Shown: piece by piece, positions 1-7,392 of the stretch
Layout: every line of letters starts with the position of its first letter
Numbering within the stretch: position 1 is the stretch's first letter
Translations under genes and position numbers: made by a program
The notes under the pieces: generated by a model
The model's input: only the letters and a program-made list of their open reading frames with translations
Database searches by the model: none
What the model was told of the DNA's origin: nothing
Source: Acidobacteriota bacterium
GTDB taxonomy: Bacteria; Acidobacteriota; Terriglobia; Bryobacterales; Bryobacteraceae
Assembly (NCBI GenBank): GCA_947505565.1
Contig: CANNLB010000097.1
Coordinates: 1-7,564 of the forward strand
DNA: 7,564 nt
Direction: 5' to 3'

Positions 1-348
1 CTCGCCGGTGTGTACGCCAAGGCGCGTTGCGTCCTCGGGGTGGATCCACACGGGGTTGTTGTGCCCGATCTCGTAGAGCCACTTCGCGTTCGCCGAGCGC
101 GTGTGGATCAGGTGCGGCAGCCGGAAGTTGGGCAGCAAGATCATCTCGCCCTTCGCGCGGTTGATCTCGCGCGGGTGCACGTGGCTGTCCAACGTCCACG
201 GGACGGTGTGCTCCAGCTCGGGCCAACCCCAGTCGCGCAGCGTCGGGCTGAAGAACTCGAGCTTGCCGGACGGCGTGCCGAACCCTGCGCGGACGACGCC
301 GTCCACCAGCACGCCGACGCGCGCGCCGGAGGCGTCGCTCACCAGGCC
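1..348 (-). pseudogene. Internal fragment of a molybdopterin-dependent oxidoreductase (cut at both ends)
   Basis: Read on the minus strand from about 348 down to 1, this is an open frame of about 116 codons with no stop. It contains GFGTPSGKLEFFSPT, then LPNFRLPHLIHTRSANAKW, then NNPVWIHPEDATRLGVHTGE at the window edge. I recognise these as the segment leading into and starting the C-terminal dinucleotide-binding domain of DMSO-reductase-family (MopB) oxidoreductases, which carry a bis-molybdopterin cofactor and usually an Fe-S cluster. The substrate cannot be told from this piece. The rest of the C-terminal domain lies beyond the left edge. The N-terminal and catalytic part should lie to the right but is replaced by a TonB receptor gene. 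All 8 Glu codons within about 1-340 are GAG, unlike the neighbouring gene. Family assignment is from memory of the conserved motifs; the right boundary is uncertain by about 15 bases. Confidence 0.8.
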
Positions 349-349
349 C

Positions 350-2449
350 TCTCTTTCCGGCCCCGTCGACCTCATCTCCGACTTCTCCTTCGGCAATAAC
401 CGCCGCGTCCGCACGGCCCAGTTCGTCGATAACTTCTCCTGGGTCGAAGGCAAACACAACCTCAAGTTTGGCGTCAACGTCCGCCTCCAACGTCAAAACG
501 ACGACCGCGGCACCGTTGGCGGCTTCAACGCCAACCCTAACGTCAACTTCTCCACAGCCCTCAACCCCGTCGACCCCCGCACCTTCGCCCTCCCTACCGA
601 CGTCAACCAGCAATTCGACCTCGGCACTCTCCAATCCCACACCAACTTCCTTCTGGGCCGCGTCGGCCAGCGCTCCCAGGGTTTCATCTCCCAGGGCGAC
701 AAGTTCGTAGCCGGGCGCTTCGACTTCGTCACCGACTACCCCGAGTACGATCTCTACGTCCAGGACAACCTTAAACTCTTCCGCAACTTCAGCGTCGACC
801 TCGGCCTCCGCCTCGAAATGAAGCCGGCCCCCAGCAATTTCGATAACCGCATCCGCCGCCCCGACCAACTCTTCGTCAACGGCGCAGCCCCACAAAATAC
901 CGCCACCTGGGTCCCCGGTCAGCTCTTTAAGGACCGCATGAACAACTTTGGCCCCTCCATCGGCTTCGCCTGGGATCCGTTCGGCACCGGCAAAACCTCC
1001 ATCCGCTCGAACTACCGCATCGCCTACGACCGCATGCCCACGTTCCTGCTTGCCTCCACCATCTTCCCGAATATGCCCGGAGAAACCTTCGGCCTCACCG
1101 ATCAGCAGTACGGGATCAACGGCGGCCGCTTGGCCAACATGCCCGCCATCACGACCCCGACAGCCAACCCCCAATCGCTGTCGAGGCCCGCTCCCTTTGG
1201 TGCCGCCGGCGTCACCGTCGTCGATCCCAATCTGAAGATCCCCACCACCCACCAGTGGTCGCTCTCCCTCCAACACGAAGTCCTAAAAAACACAGTCGTC
1301 GAAGTCAGCTACATCGGCCGCCGCGGGTACAATCTCTTTGGAGCCTACAACGCCAACCAGTCCGACATCTTCCGTAACGGCTTCCTCCAAGGCTTCAACG
1401 AAATCAACATCGGCGGACAATCCGCCGCCATCAACCGCCTCCTCTCGGCAGACTCCCGCCTCCAGGCCGGAGAAACCCCTTCAACGATGATTCGTCGTCT
1501 GTTCCCCGGAGACCTCCGCACCGGCAACGTCGCCGGCTTGGCCTCCAGCTTCGCCACCCGCCTCCAAAACGGCCGCTCCGTCACCGACGTCTCCGACGCT
1601 GGCCCGTTCGCCTTCAACAATTTCCCGCAGTTCGGTAGCGTCATCACCCTCGACTCAAACGACTTCTCCACCTACCACGCCCTCGAACTCACCTTCGAAC
1701 GGCGCCTGTCGAAGGGAGTCTACCTCAACGCCAACTACACTTGGTCCAAGTCGCTCGATACCCGTAGCTTCGACCCCGCTTTCACCACCGCCGCCTCGGG
1801 CAACGCCCAGCAGGCCTCCTCCACGCCCTTCGACATCAACAATCGCCGCGGCAACTACGGCATCTCCGACTTCAACCGCACCCACGTCTATAAAACAACC
1901 TGGTCTTACGAGTTGCCCTTCGGCCGCAACGGCATCTTCTTCAAAGAAGTCAACGCTATCGTCAACCGCATAGTCGGCGGCTGGCGAGTGTCCGGTATTT
2001 TAACCGCCTCCTCCGGTCGGCCCTTCACTGTCTACTCCGGTGCCAACGCCTTTTCAAACGCCGTCCAAACCACCGCCACCTGCATGGGTTGCACCTCCGA
2101 CATGGGTAAAGCCTTCACCGATCCCAGTCAGGGCCTTATCTTCTACTTCAACGAAGCCGAACGCGCCAAGTTCAAGATCGATGGAGCCATCCCCGGCCAG
2201 CAAGGCAACACCCCGCGTAACTTCTTTACCGGCGACGGACTCTTTAACCTCGACTCGTCATTGCAGAAAGACATCACCACTCGCGAAGGCAAGAAACTCG
2301 AAATTCGCGCCGACGCCACCAACTTGACCAACACGCCCACTTTTGGTTTTCCCACCGCCACCGCCAATGCCGCCACCTTCGGCCGCATCCGGAACACGGT
2401 CGCCAGCTCCAGCCGCAAGATCCAACTCGGTCTTCGATTCTCGTTCTAA
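350..2449 (+). pseudogene. Oar-like TonB-dependent receptor, C-terminal part (5' truncated)
   Basis: About 699 codons of an outer-membrane beta-barrel receptor of the large Acidobacteriota Oar/carboxypeptidase-regulatory-domain type. In TonB systems such proteins import large or scarce nutrients across the outer membrane using energy from TonB-ExbBD. Visible features: barrel strands alternating with loops from FVDNFSWVEGKHNLKFG (about 427-477), 'YDLYVQDNLKLF' near 750, 'NYTWSKSLD' near 1735, 'WRVSGILTASSGRPFTVYSG' near 1981-2040, and 'ADATNLTNTPTFGFP' near 2312. It ends in KIQLGLRFSF with the aromatic final residue typical of outer-membrane barrels. Missing are the signal peptide, the regulatory domain and the plug domain; complete relatives are about 1000-1200 residues. 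The frame stays open to 101, but those residues are the antisense of the oxidoreductase fragment, so no start is credible. Glu codons are 14 GAA to 2 GAG. The barrel assignment is firm; the cause of truncation is not. Confidence 0.88.
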
Positions 2450-2459
2450 GCCACCAACC

Positions 2460-3158
2460 ATGCAACTCGAGCTCTCGGTCCTCCCCCTACCGCCACAGAC
2501 CGAGAGCTCGAACCATCGGCGCGGCCAACTCGGCAACCTCCTCTACCACCGCGATAAAGCCCTCTACGACGAACTCTTCGCCCCCGCCGCAGATACCGGC
2601 CCCAGCGGCCTCCAAGATCGCCCCCGCCCCTTCGTCCTCCGGCCCCGATCCATCCACGTCTTCAGTCCCTCCCTCGCCTCCCGTCTCGCTATGATTCTCC
2701 AATCCACCGTCCAAACTATCCGCAGGCCCCTCATCCCCCTGCCCGCCCAACGCCTCCGCATCGACTTCCTCACCCCCACCGAACTCAAACAGGCCGGCCA
2801 AATCCTCCACTCGCCCCACTTCCCCGCCCTCGCTGCCCGTGCCCGAGACCGCGTCCTCAGCATTCTTTCGCTTTACCAACACCAGCCCGCCACCAACGTC
2901 GACTTCCCCGCCCTGACCGCCCTCGCCGACCAAGTCCACCTCACCGCCAGCCAAATCCGATTCGTCCCCGGCGAAATCCGCCGCTCCGCCCGCAACCAAA
3001 ACACCCATGGGCTCGGCGGTTTTACCGGCTGGGCCGAGTACTCCGGACCCCTCGACGAACTCCTCCCCTACCTCATCGCCGCCCAATGGACCGGCGTCGG
3101 CCGCCAAACCGTCTGGGGGAAAGGGGAGCTAAAAGCAACTGTGTTACCGTGTGAATAA
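2460..3158 (+). CDS. cas6: Cas6-like CRISPR pre-crRNA endoribonuclease (RAMP protein), compact
   Basis: A 232-residue protein of the Cas6 RAMP family (PF10040 type), which cuts precursor CRISPR RNA within repeats. The N-terminal part has [12 protein letters not shown] (20-31) and LYDELFAP (35-42). Next comes [16 protein letters not shown] (47-62), then [12 protein letters not shown] (99-110). The C-terminal half has [13 protein letters not shown] (184-196) and the glycine-rich signature G212-V-G214-R-Q-T-V-W-G220-K-G222, matching the GhGxxxxxGhG pattern of Cas6. From memory, relatives have perhaps 50-70 more residues between FVLRP and the FLTPTELK strand; here only about 37 remain, suggesting internal deletion or a compact form. 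I cannot assign a catalytic His. The ATG at 2460 is chosen because upstream codons overlap the receptor; no clear Shine-Dalgarno precedes it. Its TAA stop shares a base with the next gene's ATG. No CRISPR repeats or other cas genes are present. Family confidence is high; activity is uncertain. Confidence 0.82.
   Translation: MQLELSVLPLPPQTESSNHRRGQLGNLLYHRDKALYDELFAPAADTGPSGLQDRPRPFVLRPRSIHVFSPSLASRLAMILQSTVQTIRRPLIPLPAQRLRIDFLTPTELKQAGQILHSPHFPALAARARDRVLSILSLYQHQPATNVDFPALTALADQVHLTASQIRFVPGEIRRSARNQNTHGLGGFTGWAEYSGPLDELLPYLIAAQWTGVGRQTVWGKGELKATVLPCE
2467..2511 (+). repeat. Perfect 14-bp inverted repeat (hairpin) after the receptor stop
   Basis: The left arm TCGAGCTCTCGGTC (2467-2480) and right arm GACCGAGAGCTCGA (2498-2511) are exact reverse complements, separated by a 17-base pyrimidine-rich loop. 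It lies 17 bases after the receptor stop codon, where a transcription terminator is expected, but no T-run follows, so it is not a classical intrinsic terminator. It also overlaps codons 3-18 of the Cas6-like gene, so its RNA would form a stable stem at the start of that message. Possible roles are a U-less terminator, an mRNA 3'-end stabiliser, or control of the downstream gene. The repeat is directly seen; the function is inferred. Confidence 0.75.
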
Positions 3159-3310
3159 TGCGTTACCTCGCTGCTCTTCTTGCCCTCTCCTCTCTCCTCC
3201 TAGCCCAGGACGCTCCCAAGCCCGAGCCCCCCAAAACAGAGGCCCCAAGCCCACCCTCCCCAGTCGTCCCACCAGCGCCGAACCAGAAATCAAGCCCTAC
3301 GACAAAGTGA
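3158..3310 (+). other. Signal-peptide frame of the metalloprotease, separated by a 1-nt frameshift
   Basis: This 50-codon stretch encodes a short positive N-terminus (MRY), a hydrophobic core rich in Leu and Ala, and a likely cleavage after LLLA, followed by a Pro-rich linker. It then runs into TGA at 3308. Adding one C to the C4 run at 3243-3246 would read ...[13 protein letters not shown] and join smoothly with the body frame ([13 protein letters not shown]). That makes a one-base loss there the simplest explanation. A C6 run at 3227-3232 is a second candidate site. Confidence 0.75.
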
Positions 3311-5712
3311 TCACCAAGGACGCCAAGTCCACCGCCGGCGTCTTCACCGTTCACCAGATCAAAGACAAGTTCTACTACGAAATCCCCAACTCCGAACTCG
3401 GCAAAGACTTCCTCTGGGTCCAGCAAATCGCCCGCACCACTCTCGGCGCCGGCTACGGCGGCCAAGCTCTCGGCAGCCGCGTCGTCCGCTGGGAACGACG
3501 CAATAAGAAAATCCTCCTCCGCGACGTCAACTACGACATCATCGCCGCCCCCTCCGTCCCCATCGCCAAAGCCGTCGCCGATTCGAACGTCAGCGCCATC
3601 CTCCAAGCCATCAACATCGAAGCCGAAAATAAGGAAAAACACTCCGTCGTTATAGAAGTAACTCGCCTCTTTAACGCCGAAGTCCCCGAACTCAGCGCTC
3701 GCACCCGCCTCCGCGCCCGCGGCTTTGACTCCTCCCGCAGCTTCCTCGACCGTGTCTCGGCCTTCCCCACCAACATCGAAGTCGAAGCCACCCACACTTA
3801 CGTCGCCCCACCCGATGCCGGACCCGCTACGCCCGCCTCCCCCTTCGGCGGCGGCGGCATGCGCGGCAATAGCGCCACCGTCGTCCTCCACTACTCCATG
3901 GTGAAGCTCCCCGAAACGCCCATGATGCCCCGTCTCGTCGACGACCGCGTCGGCTACTTCAGCGTTCGCAAAACCGACTTCTCCCTCGACGAAGCCCGCG
4001 CCCCCAAACTCGCCTACCTCACCCGCTGGCGCCTAGAGAAAAAGGATCCCTCCGCCGCCGTCTCCGATCCCATCAAACCCATCATCTACTACGTCGATCC
4101 CGCCACCCCCGCCAAACTCGTCCCCTACATTAAAGCGGGCATCGAAGAATGGAAGGTGGCCTTCGAAGCCGCCGGCTTCCGCAACGCTATCCAAGCCCGC
4201 GAAGCCCCCAAAAACGACCCCACCTGGAGCGCCGAAGACGCCCGCTACTCCGTCGTCCGCTGGCTCCCCTCTGATACCGAAAACGCCATGGGGCCCCACA
4301 TTCACGACCCCCGCTCCGGCGAAATCATCGAATCGGATATTCAGATGTATCACAACGTCATGAAGCTCGCGACCGCCTGGTACTTCATCCAGGTCGGCCC
4401 CCTCGATCCCCGCGCCGCCAAACTCCCCCTCCCCGACGATATCCTTGGCAAAATCGTTCAGTTCGTCGTCGCCCATGAAGTCGGCCACACCCTCGGCTTT
4501 CCCCACAACATGAAAGCCTCTTCTATGTACCCCGCCGAAAAGGTTCGCGACCGCGCCTGGGTTAAGAAAATGGGGCACACCCCGTCCATCATGGACTACT
4601 CCCGCTTTAACTACGTCGCCCAACCCGAAGACAAAATCGACGCCGACGACCTGATTCCCCACGTCGGTCCTTACGACGTCTGGGCCACCGTTTGGGGCTA
4701 CAAACCCATTCCCGGCGCCAAGACTCCCGCCGAAGAAAAGCCCACGCTCGACGAATGGGCCCGCCAACAGGATCAGACCCCCTGGTTCCGCTTCATGACC
4801 GCCGGAGCCCGCGGTGCCGACCCTGGCGAAGTCACCGAAGCCGTCGGCGATGCCGACCCCGTGTACTCCACCGGACTCGGCGTCAAAAACCTCGAACGCG
4901 TCATGAAAATGCTCATCCCCGCCACCGAACAGAAGGGTGAGGAGTGGGGCGACCTTGAAGAAATGTACGGGCGCGTCCTAGGCCAGTTCACTCGCGAAAT
5001 GAACCACGTCGCCGGCGTCGTCGGCGGCGTCGCCTCCCAACAGAAAAACGGCGGCCAGTCTGGCGTTCTCTTCACGACTATTCCCGTCGCCCGCCAGAAG
5101 AAGGCCGTTGCATTCCTGAACGCTCAGGTCTTCACAACTCCAACTTATTTCATCGACCCCGCCATCCTCCGCCGCATTGAACCCGATGGTGTCCTCACTC
5201 GCATCCGCGCCGTCCAAGGCTCCGTTCTCGATAGCCTCCTTTCCCCCGTCCGCATCCAGCGGATGACCGAACAGGAAACCATCGACGGCGAAAAAGCCTA
5301 CAAGCCCCTCGACCTCCTCACCGATGTCCGTCGCGGCATCTTCACCGAACTCGCCACGCCCGCTCCGAAAATCGACGCCTATCGCCGCAACCTGCAACAG
5401 CTCTATCTCGACGCGATGCACTCCCGCATCAACGCCGGAGCCGCTCCCGCTAACCAGCGTTGGCTTTATCGCGGCGAACTCAAAGCGCTCAGCGCCGACA
5501 TCACCCGCTCCCTTTCCCGCGTCGCCGACCGCGCCAGCAACATGTTCCTCACCGAAATGAAGGAACAAATTGCCCGCATTCTCGACCCCAAATTCGCTAC
5601 TCCCGCTCCCTCGCTACTCTCCTTGCCCACCCGCCGGGGCCTGGACCCCAACATTCTGGAATCCTGTTGGCAACAGTTAACTATCTCGCGAGACGGGATC
5701 AAGCTACAATAG
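3158..5712 (+). CDS. Secreted zinc-dependent metalloprotease (DUF5118/DUF5117/Met-zincin), frameshifted near the N-terminus
   Basis: A large metzincin-like peptidase, probably exported. The ATG at 3158 starts a clear Sec signal peptide ([16 protein letters not shown], then QDAPKPEPP), but that frame ends at TGA 3308-3310. The body continues in the frame that is open from 3151, so one base is missing between the two. Residues are numbered from 3151. A DUF5118-like start is at K48-PYDKV, followed by a DUF5117-like region. The zinc motif H442-E-V-G-H446-T-L-G-F-P-H452 has the three His ligands and catalytic Glu443 of HExxHxxGxxH. A probable Met-turn is SIMDYSRF with M481. About 850 residues fits the family. 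Substrate is unknown. The start overlaps the Cas6-like stop (TAATG), suggesting translational coupling, and the isomerase gene follows after 12 bases. If the frameshift is real the protein would lose its export signal; if it is a sequencing error the gene is intact. Confidence 0.88.
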
Positions 5713-5724
5713 GGGCTCTTACCC

Positions 5725-6753
5725 ATGCATCGTCTGCCGCTGCTCATCACCCTCATCGCCGCCGCCCTGGTCTCCGCCGGCTGCAAAAAAACTCCTCCGG
5801 CCAACATCTCTGCTACGGTCAACGATCGCGCCATCACTTTCGCTGACCTCGAAAAGCAGTTTGGCATGCAGTTCCCGCCCCAACCTGGTCAAACCGAAAA
5901 CGATGACCAGACCATGATCAACAAGCTCGAAGTGCTCCGCAGCATGATCGACCAGGAGATCATGATGCAGCGCGCCGAGAAGAACGGCCTCCTCGCCCAG
6001 CAAGCCGACGTCGATGCCGACTTCGCCAAACTCAAGGGCGGCTTCACCGAGGAAGAGTTCAAGAAACGGCTCGAAGAAAAAAAGATGACCGCCGAGGACT
6101 TGAAGTCCGACATCCGCAAAAAGTTGAGCATCGAAAAGCTGATCACGAAAGAGATCACCTCGAAAATCAACATCACCGACAAGGACGTCAGCGACTTCTA
6201 CGGCTCGAACAAACAGAACTTCAATCTCGCCGAACCCCAAGTCCACTTAGCCCAGATATTGACCACCCCGGTCGCCGACGCCAGCATCCGGAATCTCAAG
6301 AACGATAAAGCCCAGAACGACGACCAGGCAAAGCGTAAAATGCAGCAGATTTCCGACCGCCTCCGCGCTGGCGAGGACTTCTCCATGCTCGCCCAGAACT
6401 ACTCGGAAGATCCCGGTTCCTCCGCCAACGGTGGCGACCTCGGCTTCGTCTCCGAGTCCGCTCTCGAAAAAGCGAATATCGACCTCCGCAGGCTCGTCAG
6501 CCAAATGCAGCCCGGCCAAATCTCCCCCGTCATCAAGACCGGAGAAGGCTACCGCATCTTGAAACTCCTGTCGAAAGAGCCCGCCGGCCAGCGCGAACTC
6601 AGCGACCCCCGCGTCCAACAGACCATCCGCGAAACCCTCATGAACCGCAAGGATCAGCTCTTCCGCTCCGCGTTCCTGGAAGCAGTGCGCAACGAAGCCC
6701 ACGTTGAAAACTACCTCGCTCGCGTCGTCGGCCAACTCGATCCCAAAAAGTAG
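5725..6753 (+). CDS. Lipoprotein parvulin-type peptidyl-prolyl cis-trans isomerase (SurA/PrsA-like)
   Basis: A 342-residue exported folding factor that catalyses cis-trans isomerisation of Xaa-Pro bonds in exported proteins. Residues 1-20 form a lipoprotein signal (LLITLIAAALVSAGC) with lipobox VSAGC and Cys20 as the lipidated residue; KK follows, not the Asp inner-membrane retention signal. Residues about 27-165 are a charged, helical SurA_N/chaperone region beginning ISATVNDRAITFADLEKQF. The parvulin domain spans about 171-285, with HLAQILTT at 174-181, FSMLAQNYSEDPGSSANGG at 219-237, the GGDLGF signature at 236-241, and VIKTGEGYRILKL near 269-281. The ATG is preceded by AGGGG (5711-5715) at 9 bases spacing, overlapping the protease stop, so the two genes are probably one operon. 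Likely clients include the upstream protease and outer-membrane receptors (inference). Its TAG stop directly abuts the stop of the convergent gene. Confidence 0.92.
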   Translation: MHRLPLLITLIAAALVSAGCKKTPPANISATVNDRAITFADLEKQFGMQFPPQPGQTENDDQTMINKLEVLRSMIDQEIMMQRAEKNGLLAQQADVDADFAKLKGGFTEEEFKKRLEEKKMTAEDLKSDIRKKLSIEKLITKEITSKINITDKDVSDFYGSNKQNFNLAEPQVHLAQILTTPVADASIRNLKNDKAQNDDQAKRKMQQISDRLRAGEDFSMLAQNYSEDPGSSANGGDLGFVSESALEKANIDLRRLVSQMQPGQISPVIKTGEGYRILKLLSKEPAGQRELSDPRVQQTIRETLMNRKDQLFRSAFLEAVRNEAHVENYLARVVGQLDPKK

Positions 6754-7302
6754 TTAGCTCACCGACCGACGCTCGCTCCCGGAAGCTCCCCCAGCGAAAG
6801 CGCCATCAGACTCGTCTGAAAGTTCACCCAAAAGTACGGCCCGGGGAGCCGCAAGCGTTTCAAAGCCGAACAACCGTTCATACGTGTTCGCATGCTTCTC
6901 ACGCGGGCACGCCACCACCAACGTAGCAGGATGGAGTTCCCCTAACGCCGCCCAATGGGCGATCACACGGTAAAAGCGATTCTGCCGCGCCAGTTTCCCA
7001 AATCACAAACGGCTCGCCTCTACGAATCGCGATCGCGCAGTTTCCTCGAACGCCGGAAGGTCGCCAAAAACCGATCGCGATGGACACTCGGTCCATCCCC
7101 TCTCCCGCGCCATCAAACTCACGAGCACCGTCGCCCCGCCGTCATAAAAGCTAAAGTGGTTCAGCGACTCGTCGTAACAATCGCAAAAGCCCGCATCCGG
7201 CGCGGTTGGAATCGCCCCGCCCTGGTGGTAACACGCGGACCGCAGACGGTAGACCCTCGCCCGCGCGTCCAAAGCTTGAGTCATCACCCAGTAGGTTTCC
7301 AT
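6754..7302 (-). pseudogene. FeeM-like N-acyltransferase (GNAT fold) with one in-frame TGA
   Basis: From ATG at 7302 one frame reads to TAA at 6754-6756, broken only by TGA at 7003-7005 (codon 100). The 99 residues before it include VYRLRSACYHQGGAIP (17-32), YDESLNHFSF, and FGDLPAFEETARSRFVEASRL. After the stop the same frame continues FGKLARQNRFYRVIAHWA, then ATLVVACPREKHANTYERLF. The YRLR..CY..GAI start, the EASRL strand and the H..TYERLFGF end resemble N-acyl amino acid synthase FeeM / autoinducer-synthase-like acyltransferases, which join an acyl-ACP chain to an amino acid. Total length of about 182 codons is reasonable. The start has a strong Shine-Dalgarno (7310-7315). Codon choice here is less C-biased than in the flanking genes, hinting at separate origin. 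The TGA could come from a Cys, Arg or Trp codon by one change. The likeliest reading is a nonsense mutation or sequencing error. Confidence 0.68.
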
Positions 7303-7309
7303 TTTAAAA

Positions 7310-7315
7310 CTCCTC
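7310..7315 (-). promoter_or_regulatory. Shine-Dalgarno of the FeeM-like gene
   Basis: On the minus strand GAGGAG lies 7 bases before the ATG at 7302. It supports that start and suggests the reading frame was recently expressed despite the internal TGA. Confidence 0.75.
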
Positions 7316-7381
7316 TGTCTCCCTCAGCGCAGGACGCGCGAAGATTCGGCCAAACGCCACCCCAAAAATTCCCGTACACTC
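7316..7381. other. Divergent intergenic region
   Basis: This is the core of the 90-base gap (7303-7392) between the FeeM-like gene and the tannase-family gene, which are transcribed away from each other. Both promoters would be expected here or in the flanking starts. I see no convincing -35/-10 pair; TACACT at 7375-7380 resembles a -10 but has no partner at the right spacing and would leave almost no leader. Confidence 0.4.
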
Positions 7382-7386
7382 AGGAG
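7382..7386 (+). promoter_or_regulatory. Shine-Dalgarno that fixes the TTG start of the tannase-family gene
   Basis: AGGAG is followed by 6 bases and then TTG at 7393. This selects TTG as the start, since no ATG or GTG lies at the head of the signal peptide. Confidence 0.75.
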
Positions 7387-7392
7387 ATTCTC

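Noticed and set aside
101..349. Extending the TonB receptor upstream to a GTG at 101
   Set aside because: These 83 codons are antisense to the oxidoreductase and show no signal peptide or plug domain.
10..399. Plus-strand open frame of 129 codons at the left end
   Set aside because: It is the antisense of the molybdopterin oxidoreductase frame; its protein is rich in Arg, Val and Ala and has no recognisable motif.
2343..2459. Starting the Cas6-like gene at 2343
   Set aside because: The extra 39 residues are Pro/Ser-rich and overlap the conserved receptor C-terminus in another frame; family-like sequence only begins after 2460.
2487..3107. Minus-strand open frame opposite the Cas6-like gene
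   Set aside because: Low-complexity Gly/Glu-rich translation, explained as the antisense of a real gene.
3151..3157. GTG at 3151 as the protease start
   Set aside because: It gives a Pro/Arg-rich N-terminus with no signal peptide, while the ATG seven bases later in the next frame gives a textbook signal peptide.
2450..3160. CRISPR array near the Cas6-like gene
   Set aside because: I found no set of regularly spaced direct repeats anywhere in the window; the only notable repeat is the single inverted repeat at 2467-2511.
3227..3236. Programmed -1 ribosomal frameshift at CCCCCCAAAA
   Set aside because: The run does not form a good X-XXY-YYZ heptamer in the signal-peptide frame, and a single missing C at 3243-3246 explains the data better.
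3163..4767. Long minus-strand open frames (such as 3163-3891 and 4033-4767)
   Set aside because: They mirror the protease gene; high C at third positions removes stops on the opposite strand. The proteins are Gly/Val/Asp-rich with no motif.
6899..7096. Minus-strand 65-codon open frame overlapping the acyltransferase
   Set aside because: The acyltransferase frame continues through this region on both sides of the TGA; this other frame has no family resemblance.
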